64,000 bases of DNA from contig JAEWYI010000026.1 in NCBI GenBank assembly GCA_023395735.1, forward strand, positions 10,624 through 74,623, in the 5' to 3' direction. Under the pieces are notes generated by a model. The model was not told the DNA's origin. It worked only from the letters and a program-made list of their open reading frames with translations, and did not search any database. Shown one piece after another: positions 24,568 to 32,921 of this stretch; position 1 is the stretch's first letter; each line of letters begins with the position of its first letter. The stretch is from Cyanobacteria bacterium OH_SFB_17 (GTDB lineage: Bacteria > Cyanobacteriota > Vampirovibrionia > Gastranaerophilales > Gastranaerophilaceae). The position numbers and the translations under genes are program-made.

Positions 24568-25659
24568 ATGAGACTTTCAGGTATAAACTGGGGTAATTTG
24601 ACACCCGATCAAATACTTGATATGGAAGAAAGCGGCGTAAGCGTTCCTTCTGAATATCTCGATTGGGCAGAGTCAATGAATGGAAAGACCGACGACACCT
24701 TTGATGAAGTCACATCTACTGATTTGAACAATGATGCAGGTAGTACGAATGAGGCAAAGGCTTTGTATGAAGCTCTTTCTGATGAAGGTGTTTCGTTGAT
24801 GGAAATTGCAGATATCTTTGAAAATAAATGCGAAGTTCAGGAATCAGATATGCTTGAGGCTATGACTCAGTTAAAACAAGCGCAAGAAGAATCTGATAGC
24901 GTTTCAAATCAGCTTGATAACGAAACAGCAACAACTATGTCCGAATTGGATGATCTTTTGAACCAGCTTGGGATTTCTCAAAACAATAAAAATTCAGGGA
25001 CAAATACTTCAGGCGATGATTCCAATGATATTGTGGATAATATTAACGGAGTAGTTAATGATTCAACAGGAGTGACAAACGGGCTTACCGCAAAACTTCA
25101 GGCTATCGGTTCAAAAATTTTATCGGTAGCAAAAAAAGCGACTAATGCTTCAGAAACTGCTAATCAAACTCTTGATATTGCAGACAAACTGGCTGATAAG
25201 GGCGGTATAAATCTTGCCAAAACATACGTTGGAGCAACTCTTGGAGGTGCAGCAGGCGGAATACTCGCAGGCGGTGGAAGCATCGGTTTGGCTGCAGTAG
25301 GCCTTATCGGCGGATTTTCTTTGATTCCTGTAATTGGCGTAGGCGTCGGAATCGGAATGCTGTTGGGCGGATTGTTTGGCGGCGGCAAAAAGAAAAAATA
25401 TGCCAAAGAAGCTCAAGAAGCAAATCAAGCTGGTCAGCAACTCCAGAGTTTTGCAGATCAGGCAAAAGCTCAGTCTGCAGAAGCTGCAAAAGCTAATGGT
25501 TTCTCCCTTGTCACAGGTTCAAAAGCTGTTCAGGCTATTAAAAAGGCAGCTTCGTCGATTTCAGCTGAGCAAGCAGGAACAGGCAGTGATTCTGTGGATT
25601 CAAGCACTCCTGAGGTGAGCACTGAAAGCGATGACTCAAATCCAAAGAAAAAAATATAA
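24568..25659 (+). CDS. putative ejection/internal virion protein with membrane-penetrating segment
   Basis: The 363-residue protein has three parts. The N-terminal domain is acidic (W-G-N-L-T-P-D-Q-I-L-D-M). The middle is Gln/Asn-rich, with a helical stretch A-K-K-A-T-N-A-S-E-T. A Gly- and Ala-rich hydrophobic region lies at about 222-268 (G-A-A-G-G-I-L-A-G-G-G-S-I-G and G-V-G-V-G-I-G-M-L-L-G-G), followed by a basic patch and an Ala-rich helix. Glycine-rich membrane-active stretches occur in podovirus ejection proteins that thread DNA through the envelope. The gene follows the large terminase and has its own AAGGAG ribosome binding site. It could also be a host secreted protein. Confidence 0.5.
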   Translation: MRLSGINWGNLTPDQILDMEESGVSVPSEYLDWAESMNGKTDDTFDEVTSTDLNNDAGSTNEAKALYEALSDEGVSLMEIADIFENKCEVQESDMLEAMTQLKQAQEESDSVSNQLDNETATTMSELDDLLNQLGISQNNKNSGTNTSGDDSNDIVDNINGVVNDSTGVTNGLTAKLQAIGSKILSVAKKATNASETANQTLDIADKLADKGGINLAKTYVGATLGGAAGGILAGGGSIGLAAVGLIGGFSLIPVIGVGVGIGMLLGGLFGGGKKKKYAKEAQEANQAGQQLQSFADQAKAQSAEAAKANGFSLVTGSKAVQAIKKAASSISAEQAGTGSDSVDSSTPEVSTESDDSNPKKKI

Positions 25660-25680
25660 GATATAAATAGGTATTTTATC

Positions 25681-25715
25681 AAAGCGGCGAAAAATCTTCG
25701 ATTTTTCGCCGCTTT
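25681..25715. terminator. terminator after the ejection-like gene
   Basis: A perfect 16-bp stem (AAAGCGGCGAAAAATC and complement) with a TTC loop. It lies between the ejection-like gene and the 76-residue gene. Confidence 0.75.
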
Positions 25716-25740
25716 GATGTTTTATGAATGAGAGGTTTTT

Positions 25741-25971
25741 ATGTATAATTTATTACATTATTCGCCAATAATTATAGCGGTGATTGTTTTTTTGATACAG
25801 CAGAGAATAGTCGTTACTCCAGAGCAGTTGGAAAGAAAGCATCGTGAGATATTAAATGATGCAGAAGAGCGCTTTGCAACATTGAGCAGCGTGAGGGACT
25901 TGAAAGAGCAGTTTTGTGATATGAAAGAAAAAATTGATAAAATTTATGATTGCATTATCGCAGTCAAGTGA
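25741..25971 (+). CDS. small membrane-anchored coiled-coil protein, spanin-like
   Basis: The 76-residue protein has an N-terminal hydrophobic anchor (residues 8-20, S-P-I-I-I-A-V-I-V-F-L-I), then a charged helical tail with heptad-like spacing (E-Q-L-E-R-K-H-R-E-I-L). The layout of an inner-membrane anchor plus a periplasmic coiled coil is that of i-spanins, which help phages disrupt the outer membrane, but no partner o-spanin lipoprotein was found. It is the last + strand gene before the convergent speE and probably marks the right end of the phage cluster. Ribosome binding site GAGAGG. Confidence 0.5.
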   Translation: MYNLLHYSPIIIAVIVFLIQQRIVVTPEQLERKHREILNDAEERFATLSSVRDLKEQFCDMKEKIDKIYDCIIAVK

Positions 25972-25974
25972 TTT

Positions 25975-26811
25975 TTAGACTAGCTCTTTCAAAAAATTAG
26001 GAAGAGCAAAACAGGCTTTATGATATTCTTTGTTATAAATCTTACAAGTTTTTGTTATGGATTCACAACGTTTTTCATCAATGTATGATAACGGCTGTAC
26101 TTCAGTTGAACAAAACGCCCAAGACCAATAGCCTCCGGGATAGGTTGGAATCGGAGAGGCGTAAATTGATGTTATCGGAAAAACCTTTTTTAATAATTTA
26201 TAGATTTTTTTGATTTCGTTTTGGTTTACTATCGGCGATTCTGATTGAGCGCAGACGATTCCATTTTTTTTGAGTGAGTCTTTAACGTCGTTGTAAAATT
26301 CTTTAGTGAAAAGTCCTTCGCCTGCACCTAAAGGGTCTGTGGAGTCAATCAAGATTATGTCGTATTCGTTTTTTTTGTTTTTTATAAAGCTTACGGCATC
26401 TTCGATTATTATTTTAACTTTTTTATTATCAAGTCCTTTCGAAATGGAGGGAAGATGTTTTTTGCAAGCTTTTATAACAAGTTCGTCTATTTCGCACAAA
26501 ACAATATTTTCAACAGTGTTGTGTTTTAAAACTTCTTTTATCGTGCCGCCGTCGCCGCCTCCTATGACAAGTATTTTTTTAGGATTTTTATGTGAAAGCA
26601 TTGGAACGTGAGTTATCATCTCGTGATAAAAATATTCATCACCTTCTGTTGTCATCATAAGGCCATCAAGGGTTAGAACTTTTCCCAAGCTTGAATCGGT
26701 CTCGATGATTTCTACTTTTTGGTAAGGTGATTTTTGAGAGAATAAAGTTTTATTTTTTTTTATAGCTATTCCAAATCCTGCAGGTGTAATTTCTGTGTAG
26801 AAATTTTTCAT
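25975..26811 (-). CDS. speE: spermidine synthase (polyamine aminopropyltransferase)
   Basis: SpeE transfers the aminopropyl group of decarboxylated S-adenosylmethionine to putrescine. The 278-residue protein shows the N-terminal beta domain, the Rossmann G-G-G-D-G-G loop (84-89), the acidic residue E107 in L-C-E-I-D, and the catalytic Asp156 in I-D-S-T-D-P. The E-G-D-E-Y-F-Y-H-E-M segment (residues 56-65) is the conserved substrate region. The start follows a strong AGGAGG site. It lies 32 bases behind the HIT gene on the same strand and is probably co-transcribed. Confidence 0.93.
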   Translation of the reverse strand: MKNFYTEITPAGFGIAIKKNKTLFSQKSPYQKVEIIETDSSLGKVLTLDGLMMTTEGDEYFYHEMITHVPMLSHKNPKKILVIGGGDGGTIKEVLKHNTVENIVLCEIDELVIKACKKHLPSISKGLDNKKVKIIIEDAVSFIKNKKNEYDIILIDSTDPLGAGEGLFTKEFYNDVKDSLKKNGIVCAQSESPIVNQNEIKKIYKLLKKVFPITSIYASPIPTYPGGYWSWAFCSTEVQPLSYIDEKRCESITKTCKIYNKEYHKACFALPNFLKELV

Positions 26812-26843
26812 TTTTTACCTCCTGAAATTTGGTTTATATTAAT

Positions 26844-27161
26844 TTATGATAGAGTGTTGGACATTACATGAAAATGCAGGTGAAAGATTACTTGTCCTTC
26901 TTCTTTTCCTGTGTTTACGTGAAGCCTGTATGATTTTATCTTCATTATTTTTGCGACTTCTTTTACGCCTTTTAGCAATTCTGCCATCAAGTTTGCATCT
27001 TCAAGCTCGTTTAAAGAATCTACGTGAAATTTTGGAATCACCAAAACATGTACTTTTGCTTTTGGGTGAAGGTCGTTTATCGCAATCACGTAATCGTTTT
27101 CAAAAACTTTTGTTGAAGGTATTTCTCCATTAATGATTTTACAAAAAATGCATTCTGTCAT
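26844..27161 (-). CDS. HIT-family nucleotide-binding hydrolase (HinT-like)
   Basis: The 105-residue protein has the histidine triad H94-L-H96-F-H98, preceded by a C-I-F-C pair at residues 4-7, typical of the HinT/PKCI branch. These hydrolase dimers act on purine nucleoside phosphoramidates. The length is a little shorter than usual, but the catalytic triad is complete. It is the first gene of a likely operon with speE. A minus-strand terminator hairpin about 100 bases upstream (27263-27286) separates it from the region beyond. Confidence 0.9.
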   Translation of the reverse strand: MTECIFCKIINGEIPSTKVFENDYVIAINDLHPKAKVHVLVIPKFHVDSLNELEDANLMAELLKGVKEVAKIMKIKSYRLHVNTGKEEGQVIFHLHFHVMSNTLS

Positions 27162-27262
27162 TATTTAATCTCCCTAAATATGTTGTCTATAATTTATTTT
27201 CCATAGGGATTATAGCACAAATCATGTATTTGGTGAAAATAATTAATAGTCAAAATTTGCAT

Positions 27263-27286
27263 AAAAAAAAGGGGATTTTCATCCCC
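27263..27286 (-). terminator. minus-strand terminator upstream of the HIT gene
   Basis: Stem GGGGAT / ATCCCC with a four-base loop followed on the minus strand by eight T. It would end a transcript coming from 27292-27560. It could also act as an attenuator for HIT-speE. Confidence 0.75.
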
Positions 27287-27345
27287 TCCCCTAGTTTTAA
27301 AAGTTTTAGTCTGCAGTCTGTTGAATGACTTATGCAGCTTCAAAC

Positions 27346-27516
27346 TCATCCCTCCCCAGGGCCTAGAGCGTATAGTCGGAATATGTTAGTGGAGTCGGCA
27401 CTGTTTTTTACAGCGCTTTTTATATGGAAAATTTTATTTGATTCCAAAAATTTATTTATATATACGGCAAACATCGCAAAAAACGGCATCGCCGTTGAAT
27501 CTTTTTTGGTTAGCAT
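27346..27516 (-). CDS. candidate 56-residue small protein
   Basis: On the minus strand an ATG at 27516 follows GGAGG at good spacing and opens a 56-residue frame that stops at 27346. The product has a short hydrophobic patch (P-F-F-A-M-F-A-V-Y-I) and ends in R-L-Y-A-L-G-P-G-E-G. A terminator follows 60 bases beyond the stop. No family was recognised. The same stretch could be a noncoding RNA or HIT leader whose reading frame is accidental. The region 27162-27591 has no other candidate. Confidence 0.35.
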   Translation of the reverse strand: MLTKKDSTAMPFFAMFAVYINKFLESNKIFHIKSAVKNSADSTNIFRLYALGPGEG

Positions 27517-27591
27517 TTTAATAGCCTCCAATACCCAACACATGCATGATATGCCTTTTTTAGCTTAAATTAATCCTATAAAAAGATGAAA

Positions 27592-27804
27592 TTATTGGTC
27601 ATTGATTGAAGATTGTTCATTTTGTTGCATTTGTCTTGCATAATTTACTTGTTGAATCGCTTCTGTTTGAGCTTGGTTAACTTCATCCCTTGTTTTTTTG
27701 TCAACATTTCCAATAGGAGTCTTGGGGTCAAATTTAATCAGCGGATTGAATGCAAGTATTACAATTGCAATTATCAATGTAATCAAAAGTGTCCAAATAT
27801 TCAT
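27592..27804 (-). CDS. small membrane-anchored protein, unknown function
   Basis: The 70-residue protein has one N-terminal hydrophobic segment (residues 3-18, W-T-L-L-I-T-L-I-I-A-I-V-I-L). A charged tail rich in Gln and Asn follows, with a helical stretch (D-E-V-N-Q-A-Q-T-E-A-I-Q-Q-V). The topology recalls TatA-like proteins, but the amphipathic helix and conserved F-G are missing, so I do not call it that. The ribosome binding site AGGAGA is good. It lies 41 bases downstream of proS on the same strand and may be co-transcribed with it. Confidence 0.6.
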   Translation of the reverse strand: MNIWTLLITLIIAIVILAFNPLIKFDPKTPIGNVDKKTRDEVNQAQTEAIQQVNYARQMQQNEQSSINDQ

Positions 27805-27845
27805 TTTTATCTCCTTTGGATTTGGTTGAATTATTTTTATTTTAA

Positions 27846-29570
27846 TTAGCCTAAAATTTCTTTAATCAATTTTTCGACAGCATCTTCAGGTTTAAGTTGT
27901 TCTAATTCGCCTGTTTTTCTTGTTTTGAATTCAACGTTGCCTTCTTGAATCGTTCTTCCGACTGTAACCCTATAAGGAAATCCGATTAAATCTGCATCTT
28001 TAAATTTCACGCCAGGTCTTTCATCTCTGTCGTCTAAAACAGCTTCAACACCAACTGAAAGTAATTTTTCATACATTTCTGTTGCGGTTTTCATCTGTAA
28101 TTCGTCTTTTGTGCTAACAGGAACAATCACAACGTGATAAGGTGCAATTGCTGTCGGCCAAATTATTCCGTTGTCGTCGTGATATCTTTCAACCGCCGCT
28201 GCTGCTGTTCTTGAAATTCCAATGCCGTAACAGCCCATGATATATGGTTTTTCTTTGCCGTTTTCATCAAGATATACAGCATGCATAGGTTCTGAATATT
28301 TTGTCCCCAACTTGAATATGTTTCCGACCTCTATTCCTCTTGTAACTTTAAGCTCAGCGCCGCATTGAGGACAAAAATCGCCTGCTTTAACAAGACATAA
28401 ATCTAAAAATTCTTCGTGAGCTTCAATATCTACGCCAAAGTTTGCACCAACCAAGTGTTTGTCTTGTTGGTTAATTCCAACTACAAAGTTTTTCATTCCT
28501 ATAACAGATTTGTCAGCAATAACTTTTACGCCTGTCATACCCGATGCTCCGATAAATCCTTTTGCCGCTGAAAATCCGTTTTGGACCATAAGATCTTCGA
28601 TCTCTGCAGCTGATGCAATTCTTACTTCGTCTGCGTTAAGCGCATTTTTGAGTTTTGTTTCTTCAAGCGCTCTATCAGCTCTTATGTGAACCAAAACATA
28701 TTCTTTATCTGCAACATAGACAAGTGTTTTCAAGATTACTGAGTCAGGCACGTTTAAAAATTTGCTTAATTCTTCAATAGTTGTTGTATTTGGTGTGTCA
28801 ATGATTTCAGGTTTTGAAAATCCTCCGTCAAGCTGCACTTCAGGAAGTTTTGAGGTTGCATGATCTGAGTTTGCCGCATAATCGCAACAATCGCAATAAA
28901 ATACGTCATTTTCGCCCGCATCGGTTGTTGTTATAACCATGAATTCGTGGCTTACGCTTCCGCCTATCGCACCTGTGTCAGATTGAACCATTTTAGTTTC
29001 CAGTCCGCATCTTTTAAAAATTTTAGTATAAGCTTTTGCCATGTTTTGATACTCTTTGTCAAGTGCTTCTTCGCTTACATCAAAGCTGTAGGCATCTTTC
29101 ATTATAAATTCTCTGCCTCTTAATAAGCCAAATCTAGGCCTGATTTCATCCCTGAATTTTGATTGAATTTGGTATAAATTTATAGGCATTTGCTTGTATG
29201 ATTTTATTCCATCTCTTGCAATTGCCGTTATAATTTCTTCGTGTGTTGGTCCAAGGCACATATCTCTGTCGTGTCTGTCTTTTAGGCGCATAAGCTCACG
29301 TCCGTAGTGTTCCCATCTGCCTGATTCTTCCCAAAGTTCTTTTGGTTGAACAAACGGCATCAAAAGCTCTTGTGCTCCTGCATTATCCATTTCTTCTCTT
29401 ACAATGTTTTCAACTTTTCTTAAAACTCTCCACATAAGCGGCAAGTAGTTGTATATTCCACTTGACAATTTTCTTATATAGCCTGCTCTTGCAAGCATTT
29501 TATGAGAAACAACTTCCGCATCTGATGGAAATTCTCTAAGGGTTTGTACAAAAAGTTTTGACATTTTCAT
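27846..29570 (-). CDS. proS: prolyl-tRNA synthetase (bacterial type)
   Basis: The enzyme charges tRNA-Pro. The 574-residue protein is of the bacterial type, with class II motifs at each end and an inserted YbaK-like editing domain between (about residues 220-380, containing V-L-V-H-I-R-A-D and H-L-V-G-A-N). Motif 2 lies in the F-R-D-E-I-R-P-R-F-G-L-L-R-G-R-E-F segment, and motif 3 in G-C-Y-G-I-G-I-S-R. The start at 29570 follows GAGGA; a second Met two codons later is possible. It is a single transcription unit with the small membrane gene after it. Confidence 0.95.
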   Translation of the reverse strand: MKMSKLFVQTLREFPSDAEVVSHKMLARAGYIRKLSSGIYNYLPLMWRVLRKVENIVREEMDNAGAQELLMPFVQPKELWEESGRWEHYGRELMRLKDRHDRDMCLGPTHEEIITAIARDGIKSYKQMPINLYQIQSKFRDEIRPRFGLLRGREFIMKDAYSFDVSEEALDKEYQNMAKAYTKIFKRCGLETKMVQSDTGAIGGSVSHEFMVITTTDAGENDVFYCDCCDYAANSDHATSKLPEVQLDGGFSKPEIIDTPNTTTIEELSKFLNVPDSVILKTLVYVADKEYVLVHIRADRALEETKLKNALNADEVRIASAAEIEDLMVQNGFSAAKGFIGASGMTGVKVIADKSVIGMKNFVVGINQQDKHLVGANFGVDIEAHEEFLDLCLVKAGDFCPQCGAELKVTRGIEVGNIFKLGTKYSEPMHAVYLDENGKEKPYIMGCYGIGISRTAAAAVERYHDDNGIIWPTAIAPYHVVIVPVSTKDELQMKTATEMYEKLLSVGVEAVLDDRDERPGVKFKDADLIGFPYRVTVGRTIQEGNVEFKTRKTGELEQLKPEDAVEKLIKEILG

Positions 29571-29676
29571 AATTGATTTTTCCTCTCTAATCCTGATTTA
29601 TCTATATTTTATCATAAAAGTATAAAACCGATAAGCCTATAGTGTAAAAAATAAATTAAGTAGTTCAAAAAAAGTA

Positions 29677-29705
29677 TTGATTATTTAAATATCATATTGT
29701 AAAAT
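29677..29705 (+). promoter_or_regulatory. promoter of cheW-mcp
   Basis: TTGATT (29677-29682) and TAAAAT (29700-29705) are spaced by 17 bases, about 95 bases upstream of cheW. Confidence 0.45.
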
Positions 29706-29805
29706 GCAATTGTAATGGTCATGGTGTTAAGTATTATTTTAGAGTAAGAAAAGAACGGTTAAATACTAGTTGAATGCGCTGCATTAGAAAGGAGCAAGTA
29801 CTCCC

Positions 29806-30276
29806 ATGGATGGTCAGGAAGAAAAATATTTAATGTTCATATTGAACGAAGAGCATTATGGAATTCCTATCTTGAAAGTAAACGAAATTATTGGATTAAT
29901 GGATATTACTCCTATTCCTAAAACGCCAATGTTCATGAAAGGTATCATTAACCTGCGTGGAAAAATAATTCCGATAATGGATTTAAGATTGAAATTTTCA
30001 ATGCAAGAACGAGCTTATGACGAGCAAACTTGTATTATTATTGTGGAAATTCCTATAGCCGGAAGAACAGCTTTTATTGGAGTCGTGGTTGACAAGGTCG
30101 CTGAAGTTGTCAATGTACTTGATTCTGATATAGAATTACCTCCTCAATATGGTCAAGAGGTTGAATCAGGCTTTTTAACAGGTATTGGAAAAGTAAAAGA
30201 AAATGTGGTAATGTTGTTAGATATCGAAAGAATTGTCAATTGTTCTGAAGTTACCGATATGGTTCAACATATTTAA
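29806..30276 (+). CDS. cheW: CheW-type chemotaxis coupling protein
   Basis: The 156-residue protein is a single CheW domain of two SH3-like barrels. The start E-E-K-Y-L-M-F-I-L-N-E-E-H-Y-G-I-P-I and the core I-N-L-R-G-K-I-I-P-I-M-D-L-R are the family signature. CheW links chemoreceptors to the kinase CheA. The gene is followed after 53 bases by a receptor gene, so the pair is functional together, but no CheA, CheY or flagellar gene lies in the window. The receptor may serve motility or pilus-based behaviour. Confidence 0.93.
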   Translation: MDGQEEKYLMFILNEEHYGIPILKVNEIIGLMDITPIPKTPMFMKGIINLRGKIIPIMDLRLKFSMQERAYDEQTCIIIVEIPIAGRTAFIGVVVDKVAEVVNVLDSDIELPPQYGQEVESGFLTGIGKVKENVVMLLDIERIVNCSEVTDMVQHI

Positions 30277-30329
30277 CAGAAAAGAAAATAAGTAAAGACG
30301 GTATGTAGTTTTAATGGAGAATTAAAAAA

Positions 30330-31793
30330 GTGGATTGGATTAAAAATTTAAAAATTGCGCACAAATTAGCTGTAATGATTGTTTTTTCATTGGTTTTTGT
30401 GTTGTTTATCGGTATAACGGGTTTTTTCTTTAATAGCAGATCATCAGATGGTATAAGCAAGCTTTATAATGAAAATTTGCTTTCAGTATCCAGATTGGGT
30501 GTTATTAGAGGAAACTATGAGCAAGGTATAGCTGATGTTTTATATTTGTTTGATGACATCAGTGCTGCTCAAAAAAAGCATTGGAAAGAAGATTTGAATG
30601 CTTTGAGAGCCGAAAACAAAGAGTTGCTTACTGAATATAAAAACAGCAAAATCAGCGATTATGAAAAAGAAAGATTGACTGGGGTATTGGACAGAGCTGC
30701 TGTGTTCTGGCCTAATATGTATACTGCAATCAGCTACGCTGAATCAGGAAACCTTGCAATGGCAAGTAAAACTTTCAACGAAAACTTGCATTATATTATA
30801 GAAGAAAGACAGCTCTTGGATGAGCTTATCAAATATAACCAAGATATTGCTGATAAAATTAACACGCAAAACGAAAATGATGCAAAGGCATCAAGCACTA
30901 TCTTGATTGTTTCTCTACTTCTTGCTTTCATCTTGCAAATGGGATTGGGATATATGATTTCCAAGATGATTACAGATCCTATTTCTCAAGCGGTAGGTGA
31001 GTTGGAAGAAGGCGCTAACCAAGTTGCTGCCGCTTCTCAACAGCTTTCAGCAGCAAGCGAGCAACTTGCAGAAGGAACATCTGAGCAAGCAGCCGCTATT
31101 CAAGAAACATCAGCTTCTATAGAAGAGTCTGATTCAATGGTTAAGCAAAATACAGATAATACTCAAGAAGCAGCTGTTTTAGCAAGAAAAGCTAAAGAAT
31201 ATGCTGAAAAAAGTAATGTTGCGATGGACAATATGGTTGTATCAATGGATGAGCTTAAAAAATCAAGCGACGAAATTGCAAAAATCATAAAAGTAATTGA
31301 TGAAATTGCTTTCCAAACAAATATTCTAGCTTTAAATGCTGCGGTAGAAGCTGCAAGAGCAGGTGATGCCGGTAAAGGTTTTGCGGTAGTAGCTGAAGAA
31401 GTTAGAAACTTGGCTCAAAAATCAGCCCAAGCAACTAAAGATACTGCAAAAATTATTGAAAGAAATATTCACCTTTCATCTCAAAGCTCAGAAGCTACAC
31501 TTCAAGTGAATGAAGATATTAAAGAAATTAATACTCAAGCTCAAAAAGTAAGCGAACTTCTTAGCGAAATCGCTGTAGCTAGCAAAGAGCAAGCTCAAGG
31601 AATCGAGCAAATAGACAAAGCTATAAGACAAATGGAACAAGTTCTTCAAGCAAATGCTACAACAGCAGAAGAAAGTGCTTCAGCATCTCGTGAATTGTCA
31701 AGTCAAGCAGTAAGCGTTAAAGATATCGTTGGAACACTATATGCAATGGTAGAAGGCGCAGAAGCTTTGAATCGTAAATTGATGAAATATTAA
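30330..31793 (+). CDS. methyl-accepting chemotaxis protein
   Basis: The 487-residue receptor starts at GTG behind GGAG. It has a transmembrane segment at 13-33, a helical ligand domain of the four-helix-bundle type (about 36-185), and a second transmembrane segment at 189-211. A very short linker follows with T-D-P-I-S only, so HAMP is reduced. The signalling domain has the highly conserved tip [22 protein letters not shown] (323-344). Several Gln/Glu pairs are candidate methylation sites. The ligand is unknown. It forms a unit with cheW. Confidence 0.92.
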   Translation: MDWIKNLKIAHKLAVMIVFSLVFVLFIGITGFFFNSRSSDGISKLYNENLLSVSRLGVIRGNYEQGIADVLYLFDDISAAQKKHWKEDLNALRAENKELLTEYKNSKISDYEKERLTGVLDRAAVFWPNMYTAISYAESGNLAMASKTFNENLHYIIEERQLLDELIKYNQDIADKINTQNENDAKASSTILIVSLLLAFILQMGLGYMISKMITDPISQAVGELEEGANQVAAASQQLSAASEQLAEGTSEQAAAIQETSASIEESDSMVKQNTDNTQEAAVLARKAKEYAEKSNVAMDNMVVSMDELKKSSDEIAKIIKVIDEIAFQTNILALNAAVEAARAGDAGKGFAVVAEEVRNLAQKSAQATKDTAKIIERNIHLSSQSSEATLQVNEDIKEINTQAQKVSELLSEIAVASKEQAQGIEQIDKAIRQMEQVLQANATTAEESASASRELSSQAVSVKDIVGTLYAMVEGAEALNRKLMKY

Positions 31794-31811
31794 TCGATTA
31801 AAATAAATATC

Positions 31812-31860
31812 AAGTGCTCATTTTGGCTTTTTTAAACCAAGTTGAGCACTTTTTATTTTT
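31812..31860 (+). terminator. terminator of cheW-mcp
   Basis: AAGTGCTCA pairs with TGAGCACTT over a loop of about 20 bases that may itself fold, followed by TTTTATTTTT. Confidence 0.65.
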
Positions 31861-31866
31861 TACATA

Positions 31867-31896
31867 TTGTAAGTAGATTGAAAATTGTGTTATAAT
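31867..31896 (+). promoter_or_regulatory. promoter of the double-GNAT gene
   Basis: TTGTAA (31867-31872) and a perfect TATAAT (31891-31896) are spaced by 18 bases; the gene starts 26 bases later. Confidence 0.5.
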
Positions 31897-31922
31897 TTAA
31901 AAAGAATGAGTTTGAGGCAATA

Positions 31923-32918
31923 ATGGTCAGAATAAGAAAAGCTAGGTTTTTAGACAAATTTAAATTGAAGAAAATGATTTCATTTTTAAGTACTGATGCT
32001 ATTAATCAGTATACAAAAGTGTTGTTGGATTTTCCTTTCAAAAATCTTCATTCTCTTCTTCCTCTTCGTTGGAAATTTTTACCAGAGTCTTATGTAATAG
32101 AAGATGCCGGTGAAATTATCGGTATGATTACTCTTGCTCCAGCGTCAGGCAATCCTTATAAATTGACAATTACTCGTTTGTTTTTAGATCATGATTATTT
32201 TAATGCGGGTAAGCAGCTCGTTGATTTTGTAATCTCAAAATATGGAGCAAGCGGTGCTAGTGCATTTCTTGCATTAATTGACGATTCTCACGACGAGTTG
32301 ATTCATTTGTTTGTCGATGGCTGTGGTTTTAGGCAGTGTTCTTGCGAGCAATTGTGGAAAATGGAAAATTTCCATGTGAAAAAACAATCTACGACTTTTT
32401 TTAGACCGTTTAAAAATTCTGATGCGCAGGCAGTTGCAATGTTATTCAACGACTCTGTTATCCAACATTTTAAGCATTCTATATCCCGAACAAAAAGCGA
32501 ATACCATGAGCCCTTATTTTATGGCTTAAAAAATTCAGTAAAATTTAAATATGTTGTCGAAGATGATAATTTAAAAACAATAAAAGCCTATTTTTCAATT
32601 ACGACAGAAGATGATTCAAATTATATTCTGGATGTTACTTCTTCGCCTTGGTATGACTGTTCTTGGGAAGATATTATGAATTTTGCAATCAAACAAATAT
32701 CCAGAAGAAAAAAAGAATTTTATTTGTTTGTTAAGCTGAAAAAATTCACTACAACATCAGAAAATTTCGAGAAGTTTTTAGTTGATAATAATTTTAAATG
32801 CATTCAAAACCAGCTTATCTTGGTAAAAGATTTTTATAAAGTTATAAAAGAAACTGAGCCGAGCAAGTCTGTATTGTTATTCAGCGACGTTTTGGAAAAA
32901 CCGGTATTTAAAATATAA
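31923..32918 (+). CDS. protein with two GNAT-like acetyltransferase domains
   Basis: The 331-residue protein appears to hold two GNAT-type folds. The first (residues 1-155) has Y-V-I-E-D-A-G-E-I-I-G-M-I-T-L and the acetyl-CoA-region strand I-T-R-L-F-L-D-H. The second (about 160-331) has F-R-P-F-K-N-S-D-A-Q-A-V-A and Y-I-L-D-V-T-S-S. The second domain lacks a clear acetyl-CoA P-loop and may be structural. Similar tandem GNAT proteins are known in cyanobacteria, from memory. The acceptor is unknown. It is a single-gene unit next to a convergent gene. Confidence 0.6.
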   Translation: MVRIRKARFLDKFKLKKMISFLSTDAINQYTKVLLDFPFKNLHSLLPLRWKFLPESYVIEDAGEIIGMITLAPASGNPYKLTITRLFLDHDYFNAGKQLVDFVISKYGASGASAFLALIDDSHDELIHLFVDGCGFRQCSCEQLWKMENFHVKKQSTTFFRPFKNSDAQAVAMLFNDSVIQHFKHSISRTKSEYHEPLFYGLKNSVKFKYVVEDDNLKTIKAYFSITTEDDSNYILDVTSSPWYDCSWEDIMNFAIKQISRRKKEFYLFVKLKKFTTTSENFEKFLVDNNFKCIQNQLILVKDFYKVIKETEPSKSVLLFSDVLEKPVFKI

Positions 32919-32921
32919 GGT

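Noticed and set aside
27592..27804. TatA homologue
   Set aside because: Single N-terminal helix and charged tail fit, but the conserved F-G hinge and amphipathic helix of TatA are absent.
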